DNA of 44,022 nucleotides from NCBI GenBank assembly GCA_012522835.1, contig JAAYJR010000596.1, positions 1-44,022 of the forward strand, in the 5' to 3' direction. The notes below the pieces were generated by a model. That model saw nothing but the letters and a program-made list of their open reading frames with translations, made no database searches and had not been told where the DNA came from. Source of the stretch: Bacteroidales bacterium. GTDB lineage: Bacteria > Bacteroidota > Bacteroidia > Bacteroidales > Prolixibacteraceae. The position numbers and the translations under genes are program-made. Below, piece by piece: positions 36,552 through 44,022 of the stretch (within the stretch, counting starts at the first letter, position 1; each line of letters starts with the position of its first letter).

Positions 36552-37094
36552 TTATTTCACAAGTTTTGATATTGTTTTAAATTCAGGTGATGCAGAAGAC
36601 CTTGTGAGTTCAAAGAGTATTGCTTCCGCTGAGGCCATCATAATTTTTTCAAACCGAAATCGCTCCTTCGCCATCTCTATGCTATCCGGCTTTCTGGAAG
36701 AAACACAATCCATGATAATAACCGGATTGAGGCCGGCATTTTTCAAATCGATTGCTGTTTGCTGAACGCAAACATGGGATTCGATGCCGCAAATAATGAT
36801 ATTCTTTGCATTTATTTCCTCTAGTTTTTCAATTACCCCGGGTTCATCGCAACAACTGAATTCCCGTTTTTCGATATAATGCAATCCTGACAAAGCTGAT
36901 TGTATTTCCGGGATTGTATCACCTAATCCTTTAGTATATTGCTGGGTAAGGACAAGTGGTATGTGCAGGGCAGTTAATCCCCGGAGAAGTATGTTGCAAT
37001 TTTTGAGAAGATTTGTTTTTTTCCACATTACAGGAAATAGTCTCTCCTGGATATCAATTATAAGCCCTGCCGTGTTCTCTCTTGTAATTCTCAT
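36552..37094 (-). CDS. Isochorismatase-family cysteine hydrolase
   Basis: A hydrolase of about 180 aa (starting MRITRENTAG) with the catalytic triad of the fold: Asp in LIIDIQERL, Lys in IEKREFSC and Cys in CGIESHVCVQQTA. It is closest to YcaC-like hydrolases of unknown substrate; nicotinamidase or isochorismatase activity cannot be claimed. The track's earlier start at 37142 would overlap the SIS gene by 41 nt, while the ATG at 37094 begins 7 nt past its stop. The two are probably cotranscribed. Confidence 0.85.
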   Translation of the reverse strand: MRITRENTAGLIIDIQERLFPVMWKKTNLLKNCNILLRGLTALHIPLVLTQQYTKGLGDTIPEIQSALSGLHYIEKREFSCCDEPGVIEKLEEINAKNIIICGIESHVCVQQTAIDLKNAGLNPVIIMDCVSSRKPDSIEMAKERFRFEKIMMASAEAILFELTRSSASPEFKTISKLVK

Positions 37095-37101
37095 GCTTTT
37101 G

Positions 37102-37716
37102 TCATTCAAAAATTTTTCCTGCCTGTTGTCTGGATTTATCACCGAGGTATCCTCCGTGGTGCCTTTTAGAATAGTCTTTACAGGTGAATTCTATTTTTAT
37201 CATCATAGCAACTACCAACGCATCACCTATTACCGTCATTACAGTTGTGGATGTGGTTGGTGTAAGTCCCAGCGGACAAACTTCACCGGGATTGCCAGTG
37301 AAGATAAATACATCGGCATTTTTGGAGAGTATACTTTCAGGGTTACCGGAAATCACGATCAGTGGCAAGCCATGATAGAGGTTTTTTGCCAGATCAACCA
37401 ACTCAAGTATCTCTCTTGTTTTTCCGGAATTGGATATCAACAGCAGAATGTCATTTTCCTGTATCACACCCAGGTCTCCATGCTGCGAATCGCTGGGATG
37501 CAGAAATACTGCGGGTGTTCCGGTTGAGCTGAATGTTGTGGCTATGTTAAGGGCTATCTGGCCGGCTTTCCCCATTCCGCTTGCCACCAGTTTACCTTTG
37601 TTAAGATGGACCCTGTCATAAATCAACTCGGTTGCTTTTTGAAAATCAACGGAGACAGGGATATTTCTAATGGCTTCTGCCTCCTGTTCAATTACTTTTC
37701 GGATCAAGTCTTCCAT
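37102..37716 (-). CDS. SIS-domain sugar-phosphate isomerase/binding protein (KpsF/GutQ-like)
   Basis: A 204-aa protein with a single SIS domain: VASGMGKAGQIALNIATTFS, SDSQHGDLGVIQENDILLLI, and SNSGKTREILEL. These match arabinose-5-phosphate isomerases of the KpsF/KdsD type, but the usual tandem CBS domains (another 120 residues) are absent. It could be a short isomerase or another phosphosugar enzyme. The C-terminal HHGGYLGDKSR tail is characteristic of the short form. The well-spaced promoter at 37735-37764 precedes it. Confidence 0.82.
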   Translation of the reverse strand: MEDLIRKVIEQEAEAIRNIPVSVDFQKATELIYDRVHLNKGKLVASGMGKAGQIALNIATTFSSTGTPAVFLHPSDSQHGDLGVIQENDILLLISNSGKTREILELVDLAKNLYHGLPLIVISGNPESILSKNADVFIFTGNPGEVCPLGLTPTTSTTVMTVIGDALVVAMMIKIEFTCKDYSKRHHGGYLGDKSRQQAGKIFE

Positions 37717-37734
37717 AAGTATGCAATTGTTTTA

Positions 37735-37764
37735 CAAAAATACATCAAATTAATAAGCTACCAA
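37735..37764 (-). promoter_or_regulatory. Promoter of the SIS-isochorismatase genes
   Basis: On the minus strand TTG, a 19-nt spacer, then TATTTTTG (TAnnTTTG), with transcription predicted about 12 nt before the ATG at 37716. Confidence 0.6.
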
Positions 37765-37937
37765 CGAATAAAAGCATCAATGGCAAAAGGATTAAGATTA
37801 AATACATGACCGGATAGTTGATGTAATGAGTGTTAATGTTTTAAAAAAGCGACCGGCTAATATTAATATTAATAAATGTTTGATATTTTTAAGAAATATT
37901 TTATCTGACTTATAAAAAGCAGATTGGTTTTCAATAT

Positions 37938-37969
37938 TTTGAATAGTCTGCATAACCATAAAATTTTTG
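37938..37969 (+). promoter_or_regulatory. Possible sucC promoter abutting its start
   Basis: TTTG, 20 nt, AATTTTTG (one mismatch to TAnnTTTG). Predicted transcription start would fall at about 37973, on the GTG start of sucC at 37974, implying a leaderless or nearly leaderless message. Confidence 0.35.
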
Positions 37970-37973
37970 ACAC

Positions 37974-39113
37974 GTGAAGATTTTTGAATATCAGGCAACA
38001 GGGCTTTTTAAAAAATACGGCATTCCGGTTACTGAAGGGATTTTGTGTAGTTCTGCAGGGGAGGTTGAAGCAAAAATTCCTGATGATGGTAAATCCAGAG
38101 TTGTTAAAGCTCAGGTGTATTCCGGAGGAAGAGGTAAGGCCGGGGGTGTTAAAGTTGTGACCGGCAAGGAGGCAACTGTTGAAGCAGCCGGACAAATTCT
38201 GGGAATGAAAATTAAAGATTTTGTGGTGGAAAAGATTTTAATTACAGAAGCTGTCACTATTGAAAAAGAGTATTATGTGGGAATGGTCAATGACCGTAAC
38301 ACAAGGTCGGTAATCCTGATGGTAAGTACTGAAGGGGGTGTCGATATTGAAGAGGTTGCTGCTCTGTCTCCTTCAAAGATCTTCCGGACTGCTGTTGACC
38401 CTGTAGTCGGGTTAATGGACTGGCAGGCAAGGAGTGCAGCATTGAAGCTTTTCAGTGAACCGGACTTGTTGCGACAGGCCTCAGGAATTTTGTCAGCTCT
38501 TTACCGCCTGTTCCGGGATACGGATTCAACTCTGACAGAGATAAATCCTTTGGTACTCACTTCGGGTAAAAAAATAGTTGCTGTCGACGGGAAAATGAAT
38601 TTTGATGATAATGCACTATACCGGCAGCCAGGCATTCTGGCAATGCGTGAAACCACTGATACAGAAGCTTTGGAGATAGAAGCTGAAGGGAAAGGGTTAT
38701 CATATATTAAATTAAACGGTACTATAGGCTGTATAGTGAATGGTGCGGGCCTTGCAATGGCAACAATGGACATGATTAAGCTGTATGGAGGTGAACCGGC
38801 AAATTTTTTGGATATAGGTGGTTCGTCCAATCCCCAAAAAGTTATTGACGCAATGGATCTTCTGATCCGTGATAAGAATGTAAAGACAGTACTGATAAAT
38901 ATTTTCGGGGGTATTACCAGGTGTGACGATGTGGCATTGGGATTGATTGCCGCATTGAAAAAAATACAGTTAGCGATACCTGTGGTTGTCCGGCTATCAG
39001 GGACTAACGCTGCTGAGGGGTTACAGATTATTCGAGATTATGGACTTCAGCCGGTTACATCAATGAGGGAGGCCGCAAAAAAGGCAATTGAACTGAGCAA
39101 AACAAAATCTTGA
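37974..39113 (+). CDS. sucC: Succinyl-CoA ligase beta subunit
   Basis: A 379-aa ATP-grasp subunit with a GTG start (KIFEYQATGLFKKYGIPV). The nucleotide-binding domain carries VVKAQVYSGGRGKAGGVKV and LTEINPLVL; the CoA-ligase domain carries FLDIGGSSNPQKV and NIFGGITRCDDVA. With SucD it interconverts succinyl-CoA and succinate with ADP or GDP phosphorylation in the TCA cycle or its reductive branch. sucD follows 17 nt later. Confidence 0.96.
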   Translation: MKIFEYQATGLFKKYGIPVTEGILCSSAGEVEAKIPDDGKSRVVKAQVYSGGRGKAGGVKVVTGKEATVEAAGQILGMKIKDFVVEKILITEAVTIEKEYYVGMVNDRNTRSVILMVSTEGGVDIEEVAALSPSKIFRTAVDPVVGLMDWQARSAALKLFSEPDLLRQASGILSALYRLFRDTDSTLTEINPLVLTSGKKIVAVDGKMNFDDNALYRQPGILAMRETTDTEALEIEAEGKGLSYIKLNGTIGCIVNGAGLAMATMDMIKLYGGEPANFLDIGGSSNPQKVIDAMDLLIRDKNVKTVLINIFGGITRCDDVALGLIAALKKIQLAIPVVVRLSGTNAAEGLQIIRDYGLQPVTSMREAAKKAIELSKTKS

Positions 39114-39130
39114 GGATATAAAGTTAAAAA

Positions 39131-40003
39131 ATGGGTATTCTGATTAATAAAAACAGTAAAGTTATAGTGCAGGGAATCACTGGCCGCGACGGTGCCTTCC
39201 ATACTGCTAAAATGAAAGCGTACGGAACCAATATTACCGGTGGCGTATCACCCGGAAAGGCTGGATTATCAGTTGAAGGAGTGGCGGTTTTTAATACTGT
39301 CAGAGATGCAGTTGAACTTACAGGGGCCGACACTTCTGTAATTTTTGTCCCTGCCCCTTTTGCCGGAGATGCTATCCTGGAGGCAAGTTATGCCGGAGTG
39401 GAACTGGTGGTTTGCATTACTGAGGGCATTCCTGTGCATGACATGATGAAGGTCACTGATTTAATCAAAAGAAACGGCACTATGTTAATTGGGGCAAATT
39501 GTCCGGGACTGATTACTCCTGATGAGTGTCTTGCAGGAATAATGCCCGGCAATATATTTAAAAAGGGGAGTACAGGGGTTATCTCCAGGTCAGGTACTCT
39601 TACATATGAGGTAGTTTATCTGCTTTCTGAATCGGGACTGGGACAGTCAACTTGTATTGGTGTCGGAGGAGATCCTGTGTCCGGATTATATTTTACCGAA
39701 TTACTTGAAATGTTTGAAAATGACCCTGAAACGGAGTCAATTGTTTTGATTGGTGAAATTGGCGGTGACGCAGAAGAGCAGGCAGCGCAATTTATCAGTG
39801 CTGGTATAACAAAGCCTGTTGTTGCATTTATCGCAGGACAAACAGCTCCTCAGGGTAAACGGATGGGACATGCGGGAGCTATAATTTCCAGCGGGACAGG
39901 GACAGCAGAAGAGAAGATAAAAGCTTTCATTGAGGCAGGAGTCCCTGTTGCCCGGGAACCGGCAGAGATAGCAGACCTTATAAAATCAGGATCAGGCTTT
40001 TGA
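39131..40003 (+). CDS. sucD: Succinyl-CoA ligase alpha subunit
   Basis: A 290-aa subunit: CoA-binding Rossmann domain ([16 protein letters not shown]) and the ligase domain with active-site phospho-histidine in [14 protein letters not shown], plus the GVGGDPV and [12 protein letters not shown] segments. Partner of SucC, encoded 17 nt upstream. No terminator is seen before the sulfatase gene. Confidence 0.96.
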   Translation: MGILINKNSKVIVQGITGRDGAFHTAKMKAYGTNITGGVSPGKAGLSVEGVAVFNTVRDAVELTGADTSVIFVPAPFAGDAILEASYAGVELVVCITEGIPVHDMMKVTDLIKRNGTMLIGANCPGLITPDECLAGIMPGNIFKKGSTGVISRSGTLTYEVVYLLSESGLGQSTCIGVGGDPVSGLYFTELLEMFENDPETESIVLIGEIGGDAEEQAAQFISAGITKPVVAFIAGQTAPQGKRMGHAGAIISSGTGTAEEKIKAFIEAGVPVAREPAEIADLIKSGSGF

Positions 40004-40036
40004 ACGAAAAGATCCAATTAATTAAAAGTATAAACC

Positions 40037-41455
40037 ATGATTAAAAAAAACCTTGTTCTAATTCTGTTTACCGGTGTTATTTTGTTTTCATGTAAAGATG
40101 ATCCTCCAAATTTTGTATTCATTCTTGTTGATGACCTTGGCTGGGCTGATGTAAAATGTAATAATTCAGAATCATTTTATGAAACTCCCAATATTGACAG
40201 GCTCGCCCAACGCGGGATCAGGTTTTCACAGGCATACTCTGCAAATCCGGTTTGCAGTCCAACCCGCGCGGCAATAATGACTGGCAAGCATCCCAACAGA
40301 GTAAATATAACTGACTGGATACCAGGCAATGACCGGAAGGACAGATTGTTACTGGGGCCACAGGACAGGCATGAACTGGCACTTGAAGAGTTGACAATAG
40401 CTGAGAAATTGAAGGAGAAAGGGTATAAAACATATTTTGTCGGGAAATGGCATCTCGGGGATGAAGGTTTTTTCCCGGAGGACCAGGGTTTTGATGTAAA
40501 TTTAGGAGGCCATCACAGAGGAAGCCCTCCCGGAGGATATTATTCTCCATATAAAAATCCAAAACTTACGGATGGGCCGGAAGGGGAGTACCTGACAGAC
40601 CGTCTTACAGATGAGAGTATAAAATTTATTGATCAGAGCAGTGATGATCCATTTTTGCTCTGTCTTGCATTTTATACTGTCCATACACCAATTGAAGCTG
40701 CGAAGAAACATATTGAAAAATATAACCTCAAACGTCGTGATCTGACTGTTGAAGAAGTTCCTCACAGAAAGGAGGGTGATGGCTGGACTAAACTATTGCA
40801 GGAAAATGCAGAATATGCCTCAATGGTTGCTGCAATGGATGAGAATGTTGGCAGGATTGCAGATAAGCTGGAGGAGACAGGATTAAGCAAAAATACATGG
40901 ATAATTTTTACGAGTGACAATGGTGGCCTTTCCACATTGTACAGGCAGAATGCCCCTACCAGTAACGGACATCTGCGGGCTGGCAAAGGATGGTGCTATG
41001 AGGGTGGCATCCGTGTACCGCTTATCATATCCGGACCGGGCATTGTCGGTCCCGGGAGGCTGGCCGCAGAACCTGTTGTAAGCATGGATTATTTTACTAC
41101 AATTTTAAGTATTGCAGGAATTGATCACAATCCAAACGACGGTCAGAATTTACTGCCACTTTTAAAAGGGGAAGGAACAGTGAACAGGGATGAACTTTTT
41201 TGGCATTTTCCTCATTACCATGGCAGTGCATGGAAACCCGGGTCTGCACTCAGAAAAGGTGACTGGAAGATGGTTTACTTTTATGAGGACGACCGCTCAG
41301 AACTTTTTAACCTTGCTGATGATCCGGGGGAGAAGCACGATCTGTCAGATATTTATACTGAAAAGGCCGGAGAAATGAAAAAAATACTGGAGAGCAGGCT
41401 GGCAGAATCAGGGGGTAAGCTTCCCATTCCCAATCCGGATTATATTACTCAGTGA
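40037..41455 (+). CDS. Lipoprotein sulfatase, FGly type
   Basis: A 472-aa S1-family sulfatase. The signal peptide ends at LFSC (Cys19), so it is a lipoprotein of the cell envelope. Metal-site residues are in VDDLGWAD, and the formylglycine signature CSPTR (Cys73) would be converted by an anSME or FGE. Further active-site residues are in GKWHLG and TSDNGG. It would hydrolyse a sulfate ester on a polysaccharide or small molecule; the specificity is unknown. It is 33 nt after sucD, so possibly cotranscribed, and its end overlaps the convergent M23 gene by 11 nt. Confidence 0.93.
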   Translation: MIKKNLVLILFTGVILFSCKDDPPNFVFILVDDLGWADVKCNNSESFYETPNIDRLAQRGIRFSQAYSANPVCSPTRAAIMTGKHPNRVNITDWIPGNDRKDRLLLGPQDRHELALEELTIAEKLKEKGYKTYFVGKWHLGDEGFFPEDQGFDVNLGGHHRGSPPGGYYSPYKNPKLTDGPEGEYLTDRLTDESIKFIDQSSDDPFLLCLAFYTVHTPIEAAKKHIEKYNLKRRDLTVEEVPHRKEGDGWTKLLQENAEYASMVAAMDENVGRIADKLEETGLSKNTWIIFTSDNGGLSTLYRQNAPTSNGHLRAGKGWCYEGGIRVPLIISGPGIVGPGRLAAEPVVSMDYFTTILSIAGIDHNPNDGQNLLPLLKGEGTVNRDELFWHFPHYHGSAWKPGSALRKGDWKMVYFYEDDRSELFNLADDPGEKHDLSDIYTEKAGEMKKILESRLAESGGKLPIPNPDYITQ

Positions 41456-42713
41456 CAGCAAGCATTTCGTACCAGCTAATTTTATGCAGTTCAGTTAATA
41501 AGGAATCTTTCAGGGTGTTGTAGAAAGGAAGATTTTCCTGTTTTACAGGTTCAACAGGAGGAGCTTCCACAGTAAGCGGATCAATTGGTTTGCCATTTTT
41601 GAAAACCCTGAAATCCAGATGAGGCCCTGTTGATAGTCCTGTAGAACCAACATAACCGATTACCTGTTTCTGTTTTACACGTGTCCCCGGTGTTATCCCC
41701 TTTCCAAATCCTGACAGATGCATATAGAGAGTAGTGTAAACAGAATTATGCTTTATCTTTACAAAATTACCTCCTCCGCCTTTCTGATAGGCACGTTCAG
41801 TAACAATGCCATCTCCGATGCTCATTACCGGGGTACCCTTGGGTGCAGCATAATCCACACCTAAATGAGGCCTTCTTATCCTTAATACAGGATGCAGTCT
41901 GCTGTATGAAAACCTGGAACTGATCCTGTAAAAATCCAGTGGTGCCTTCAGAAAAGCTTTTCTCAGGCTCACTCCTGTTTCATCAAAATAATCAAACCGC
42001 TCATCCTGAAAAAAACGGAATGCATAATTAGCATCTCCGAAATGATCAAACTGAACTGCATATATGTCACCTATGCCTACAAGTGATGAATCAACATAGA
42101 GCTCATCGTAAATTACCCTGAAACGATCTCCCCTTTGTATTGCAAAAAAATCTATTGTCCAGGCGAAAATATCACTTAGCTTAATTGCAAGCATCGGATC
42201 CAGGTTATTATCGATCATAGTATTCCATAAAGAGGTCTCGATCTCTCCGCACGCCCTTACCTGACGGACTTGCACCTCTTTTTCCCCGCGATATACTCTC
42301 AGGGAATCAAACAGTTCAAAAACATAATAGTCGGTGGTTGAATTTTCATATACAAAATAATGGGGAGTTTCTGTTGAATCCTGCTTGTGAAAGACAGAAT
42401 AATTATGTCCGCTTCTTATTTTACGAACATCAAATACATGTTTACAGCTTTTTGCAATCTTGTCAATTGTCCCAAAACCCACACCAAAATTACTCAATAT
42501 ACTGCTTAGATGCTGGTTGGGTTCTATTTTGCCATCTTTAATTATAAATGAGTCGACTGGTAAGCCGTATTTTAAAACAGGCTCAGCAACTGTCAGGGAG
42601 TCATTCAGAGATTCGTTAGCCTGTTTATTTCCTTTCAGGTTACATGAAAACAAAATTATTACGGCAAGGAGGAATCCTGCTACTGAAATCAGCTGATTTT
42701 TCTTTTGGGTCAT
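41445..42713 (-). CDS. M23-family peptidoglycan endopeptidase, lipoprotein
   Basis: A 422-aa protein. The signal peptide ends at LFSC (a lipoprotein Cys near residue 24), followed by an OapA/LysM-like N-terminal region and a C-terminal LytM domain. The zinc ligands HxxxD are in RPHLGVDYAAPKGT. The second motif reads TGPHLDFRVF, so Asp replaces the usual second His of HxH. It would cleave cell-wall crosslinks. Its start lies 9 nt after the M20 stop, so they are probably cotranscribed. Confidence 0.9.
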   Translation of the reverse strand: MTQKKNQLISVAGFLLAVIILFSCNLKGNKQANESLNDSLTVAEPVLKYGLPVDSFIIKDGKIEPNQHLSSILSNFGVGFGTIDKIAKSCKHVFDVRKIRSGHNYSVFHKQDSTETPHYFVYENSTTDYYVFELFDSLRVYRGEKEVQVRQVRACGEIETSLWNTMIDNNLDPMLAIKLSDIFAWTIDFFAIQRGDRFRVIYDELYVDSSLVGIGDIYAVQFDHFGDANYAFRFFQDERFDYFDETGVSLRKAFLKAPLDFYRISSRFSYSRLHPVLRIRRPHLGVDYAAPKGTPVMSIGDGIVTERAYQKGGGGNFVKIKHNSVYTTLYMHLSGFGKGITPGTRVKQKQVIGYVGSTGLSTGPHLDFRVFKNGKPIDPLTVEAPPVEPVKQENLPFYNTLKDSLLTELHKISWYEMLAVTE

Positions 42714-42721
42714 AAGTTTGT

Positions 42722-44022
42722 TTACTTATAGCTTTCTGTAAAATATTTGTAAAACAATGGAACTGTTTTGATACCTTTTATGAATTGATCAACAGGGAAA
42801 TTTTCATTGGGTGAGTGGATTGCGTCAGATTCGAGTCCAAAACCCATCAGAATTGACTTAATGCCAAGTATCTCTTCAAAAGCAGGTATGATCGGAATAC
42901 TTCCCCCGGTTCTTATTGGGACCGGCCTGGTCCCGTATACCTCAGCATATGCTTTTTCTGCTGCTTTATAGGCAGGGATATCTATCGGGCATACATAACC
43001 CTGTCCGCCATGCATAGGGGTTATATTTACCTTGACAGATTTCGGGGCTGTCTTCAGGAAATGTTCTGTAAATAATTTACTGATCTTTTTATGGTCCTGG
43101 TTTGGAACCAGCCTGGTTGAAATTTTTGCATAAGCTTTTGATGGAAGGACTGTTTTAGACCCTTCTCCTGTGTATCCTCCCCAAATCCCGCAAACATCAA
43201 ATGAAGGCCTTATGCCTGTCCTTTCGAGGGTTGTATAGCCGGCTTCCCCGGTAAGCTCATTGACACCGATTGCTTTCATATACTCTTTTTCATCAAATGG
43301 TGCAAGTCCTAGATGCTTACGTTCTTCAGGTGAAACCTCAAGCACATCATCATAAAAACCCGGAATTGTAATTTTTCCCTGTTTATCTGTCATCCGGGCA
43401 ATCATTGAGCAGAGCACGTTAACGGGATTTGCCACTGCACCTCCGAAAATTCCTGAGTGAAGGTCATGATCAGGGCCTGTGACTTCAACCTGCCAGTAAG
43501 CAAGGCCTCTCAGTCCGACAGTAATTGAAGGGATTTTCTCAGAAAGAAGAGATGTGTCTGACACTAAAATGATATCTGCTTTAAGCATCTCTCTATGTTC
43601 TTTGCACCATTGCCCGAGACTCGGTGAACCGACCTCCTCCTCTCCTTCAGTCATGAACTTTACGTTGCAGGGAAGAGTATTGGTTTTTACCATCAGTTCA
43701 AATGCTTTTGCATGTATCATTCCCTGCCCTTTATCATCATCTGCTCCACGTCCCCATATCTTCCCGTCACGGATTACCGGTTCAAAAGGGTTGGAGTTCC
43801 ACTTTTCGACCGGGTCGGCCGGCATAACGTCAAGGTGAGAATATACCAGAACAGTTGGCAATGAAGGGTCAATTATTTTTTCAGCGTAAGTAACCGGATT
43901 GCCGTCTGTTTCATAAATCTCTGCTTTGTCTGCCCCTGAACTTAACAATAGGTCTTTCCAGTACTCTGCAGCCCTGTACATATCCGGCTTATGACTTTTC
44001 ACCGAGCTGATTGACGGTATAC
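42722..44022 (-). CDS. M20-family dipeptidase, 5' end outside window
   Basis: A zinc peptidase of the M20 (CNDP/PepV-like) type: VYSHLDVMPADP (His and bridging region), the GRGADDDKGQG metal Asp with activator, EGEEEVGSPSLGQW (catalytic and metal Glu), and the dimerisation-domain His in GPDHDLHSGIFGG. The C-terminal metal His is in DAIHSPNENF. It cleaves di- and tripeptides in the cytoplasm. The frame continues past the GTG at 44002 to the edge, and the residues before it (IPSISSV) match the family N terminus, so the gene is partial. Confidence 0.93.
   Translation of the reverse strand, partial: IPSISSVKSHKPDMYRAAEYWKDLLLSSGADKAEIYETDGNPVTYAEKIIDPSLPTVLVYSHLDVMPADPVEKWNSNPFEPVIRDGKIWGRGADDDKGQGMIHAKAFELMVKTNTLPCNVKFMTEGEEEVGSPSLGQWCKEHREMLKADIILVSDTSLLSEKIPSITVGLRGLAYWQVEVTGPDHDLHSGIFGGAVANPVNVLCSMIARMTDKQGKITIPGFYDDVLEVSPEERKHLGLAPFDEKEYMKAIGVNELTGEAGYTTLERTGIRPSFDVCGIWGGYTGEGSKTVLPSKAYAKISTRLVPNQDHKKISKLFTEHFLKTAPKSVKVNITPMHGGQGYVCPIDIPAYKAAEKAYAEVYGTRPVPIRTGGSIPIIPAFEEILGIKSILMGFGLESDAIHSPNENFPVDQFIKGIKTVPLFYKYFTESYK

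Noticed and set aside
37184-37621. Plus-strand ORFs across the SIS gene
   Set aside because: Shadows of the SIS frame on the other strand; the minus-strand protein has clear family motifs and a good promoter.

Overview
The window looks like a low-GC Bacteroidota chromosome, probably Bacteroidales/Marinilabiliales-like, though the rank is inferred. The evidence is a T9SS sorting domain (1-1767), PorT, a TamL-type lipoprotein, repeated Bacteroidota-type -7 boxes (TAnnTTTG), a general lack of Shine-Dalgarno leaders, menaquinone methyltransferase next to porT, and the typical synteny rpsU-xerC-hpf-tRNAs-tuf-secE-nusG-rplKAJL-rpoBC-DUF3467. There is no phage, integrative element, CRISPR array or rRNA. 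Almost everything is core genome, and no gene-free gap exceeds 300 nt (the largest is about 257 nt).

Layout. 1-1.8 kb: 3' end of a large secreted SprB-like protein and its terminator. 1.9-11.9 kb: nitroreductase, SDR, a stand-alone PurL-half homologue, ubiE/menG, porT, a SpoU methyltransferase divergent from tamL, an NSS sodium symporter and a helix-hairpin-helix protein. 11.9-26.9 kb: translation/transcription superoperon with two tRNAs. Two short inverted-repeat (MITE-like) elements sit in its intergenic gaps, and a tRNA that has lost its anticodon arm lies between tuf and secE. 26.9-30.4 kb (minus): cysK behind an apparent cysteine leader-peptide attenuator, then a NatAB-like ABC exporter. 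30.6-37.7 kb (minus): PerM/AI-2E protein, a methyltransferase cut by an in-frame stop, a Wzx-like flippase, an MBL hydrolase, a PurF paralogue with a degenerate glutaminase site, an isochorismatase-fold hydrolase and a SIS-domain protein. 38-41.5 kb: sucCD and a lipoprotein sulfatase. 41.4-44 kb (minus): M23 peptidase and an M20 peptidase that runs off the edge.

The strongest candidate for something undescribed is the cysK leader. A 23-codon ORF contains three consecutive Cys codons (TGT TGC TGT). Downstream is an intrinsic terminator ending 16 nt before the cysK start codon. A segment inside the leader ORF (AGGAGGGT) can pair with the 5' arm of that terminator, which gives a complete ribosome-mediated attenuation switch on paper. 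Secondary items of interest are the tRNA remnant abutting a MITE-like element, the nonsense-interrupted methyltransferase, and two purine-pathway paralogues (PurL half, glutaminase-dead PurF) whose roles cannot be read from the canonical pathway.

Several ORF-track starts should be moved: secE to 15326 (the track start is inside the tRNA remnant), rpoB to 18424 (track start inside a repeat), xerC to 12221, the PurF paralogue to 36441 and the isochorismatase to 37094.
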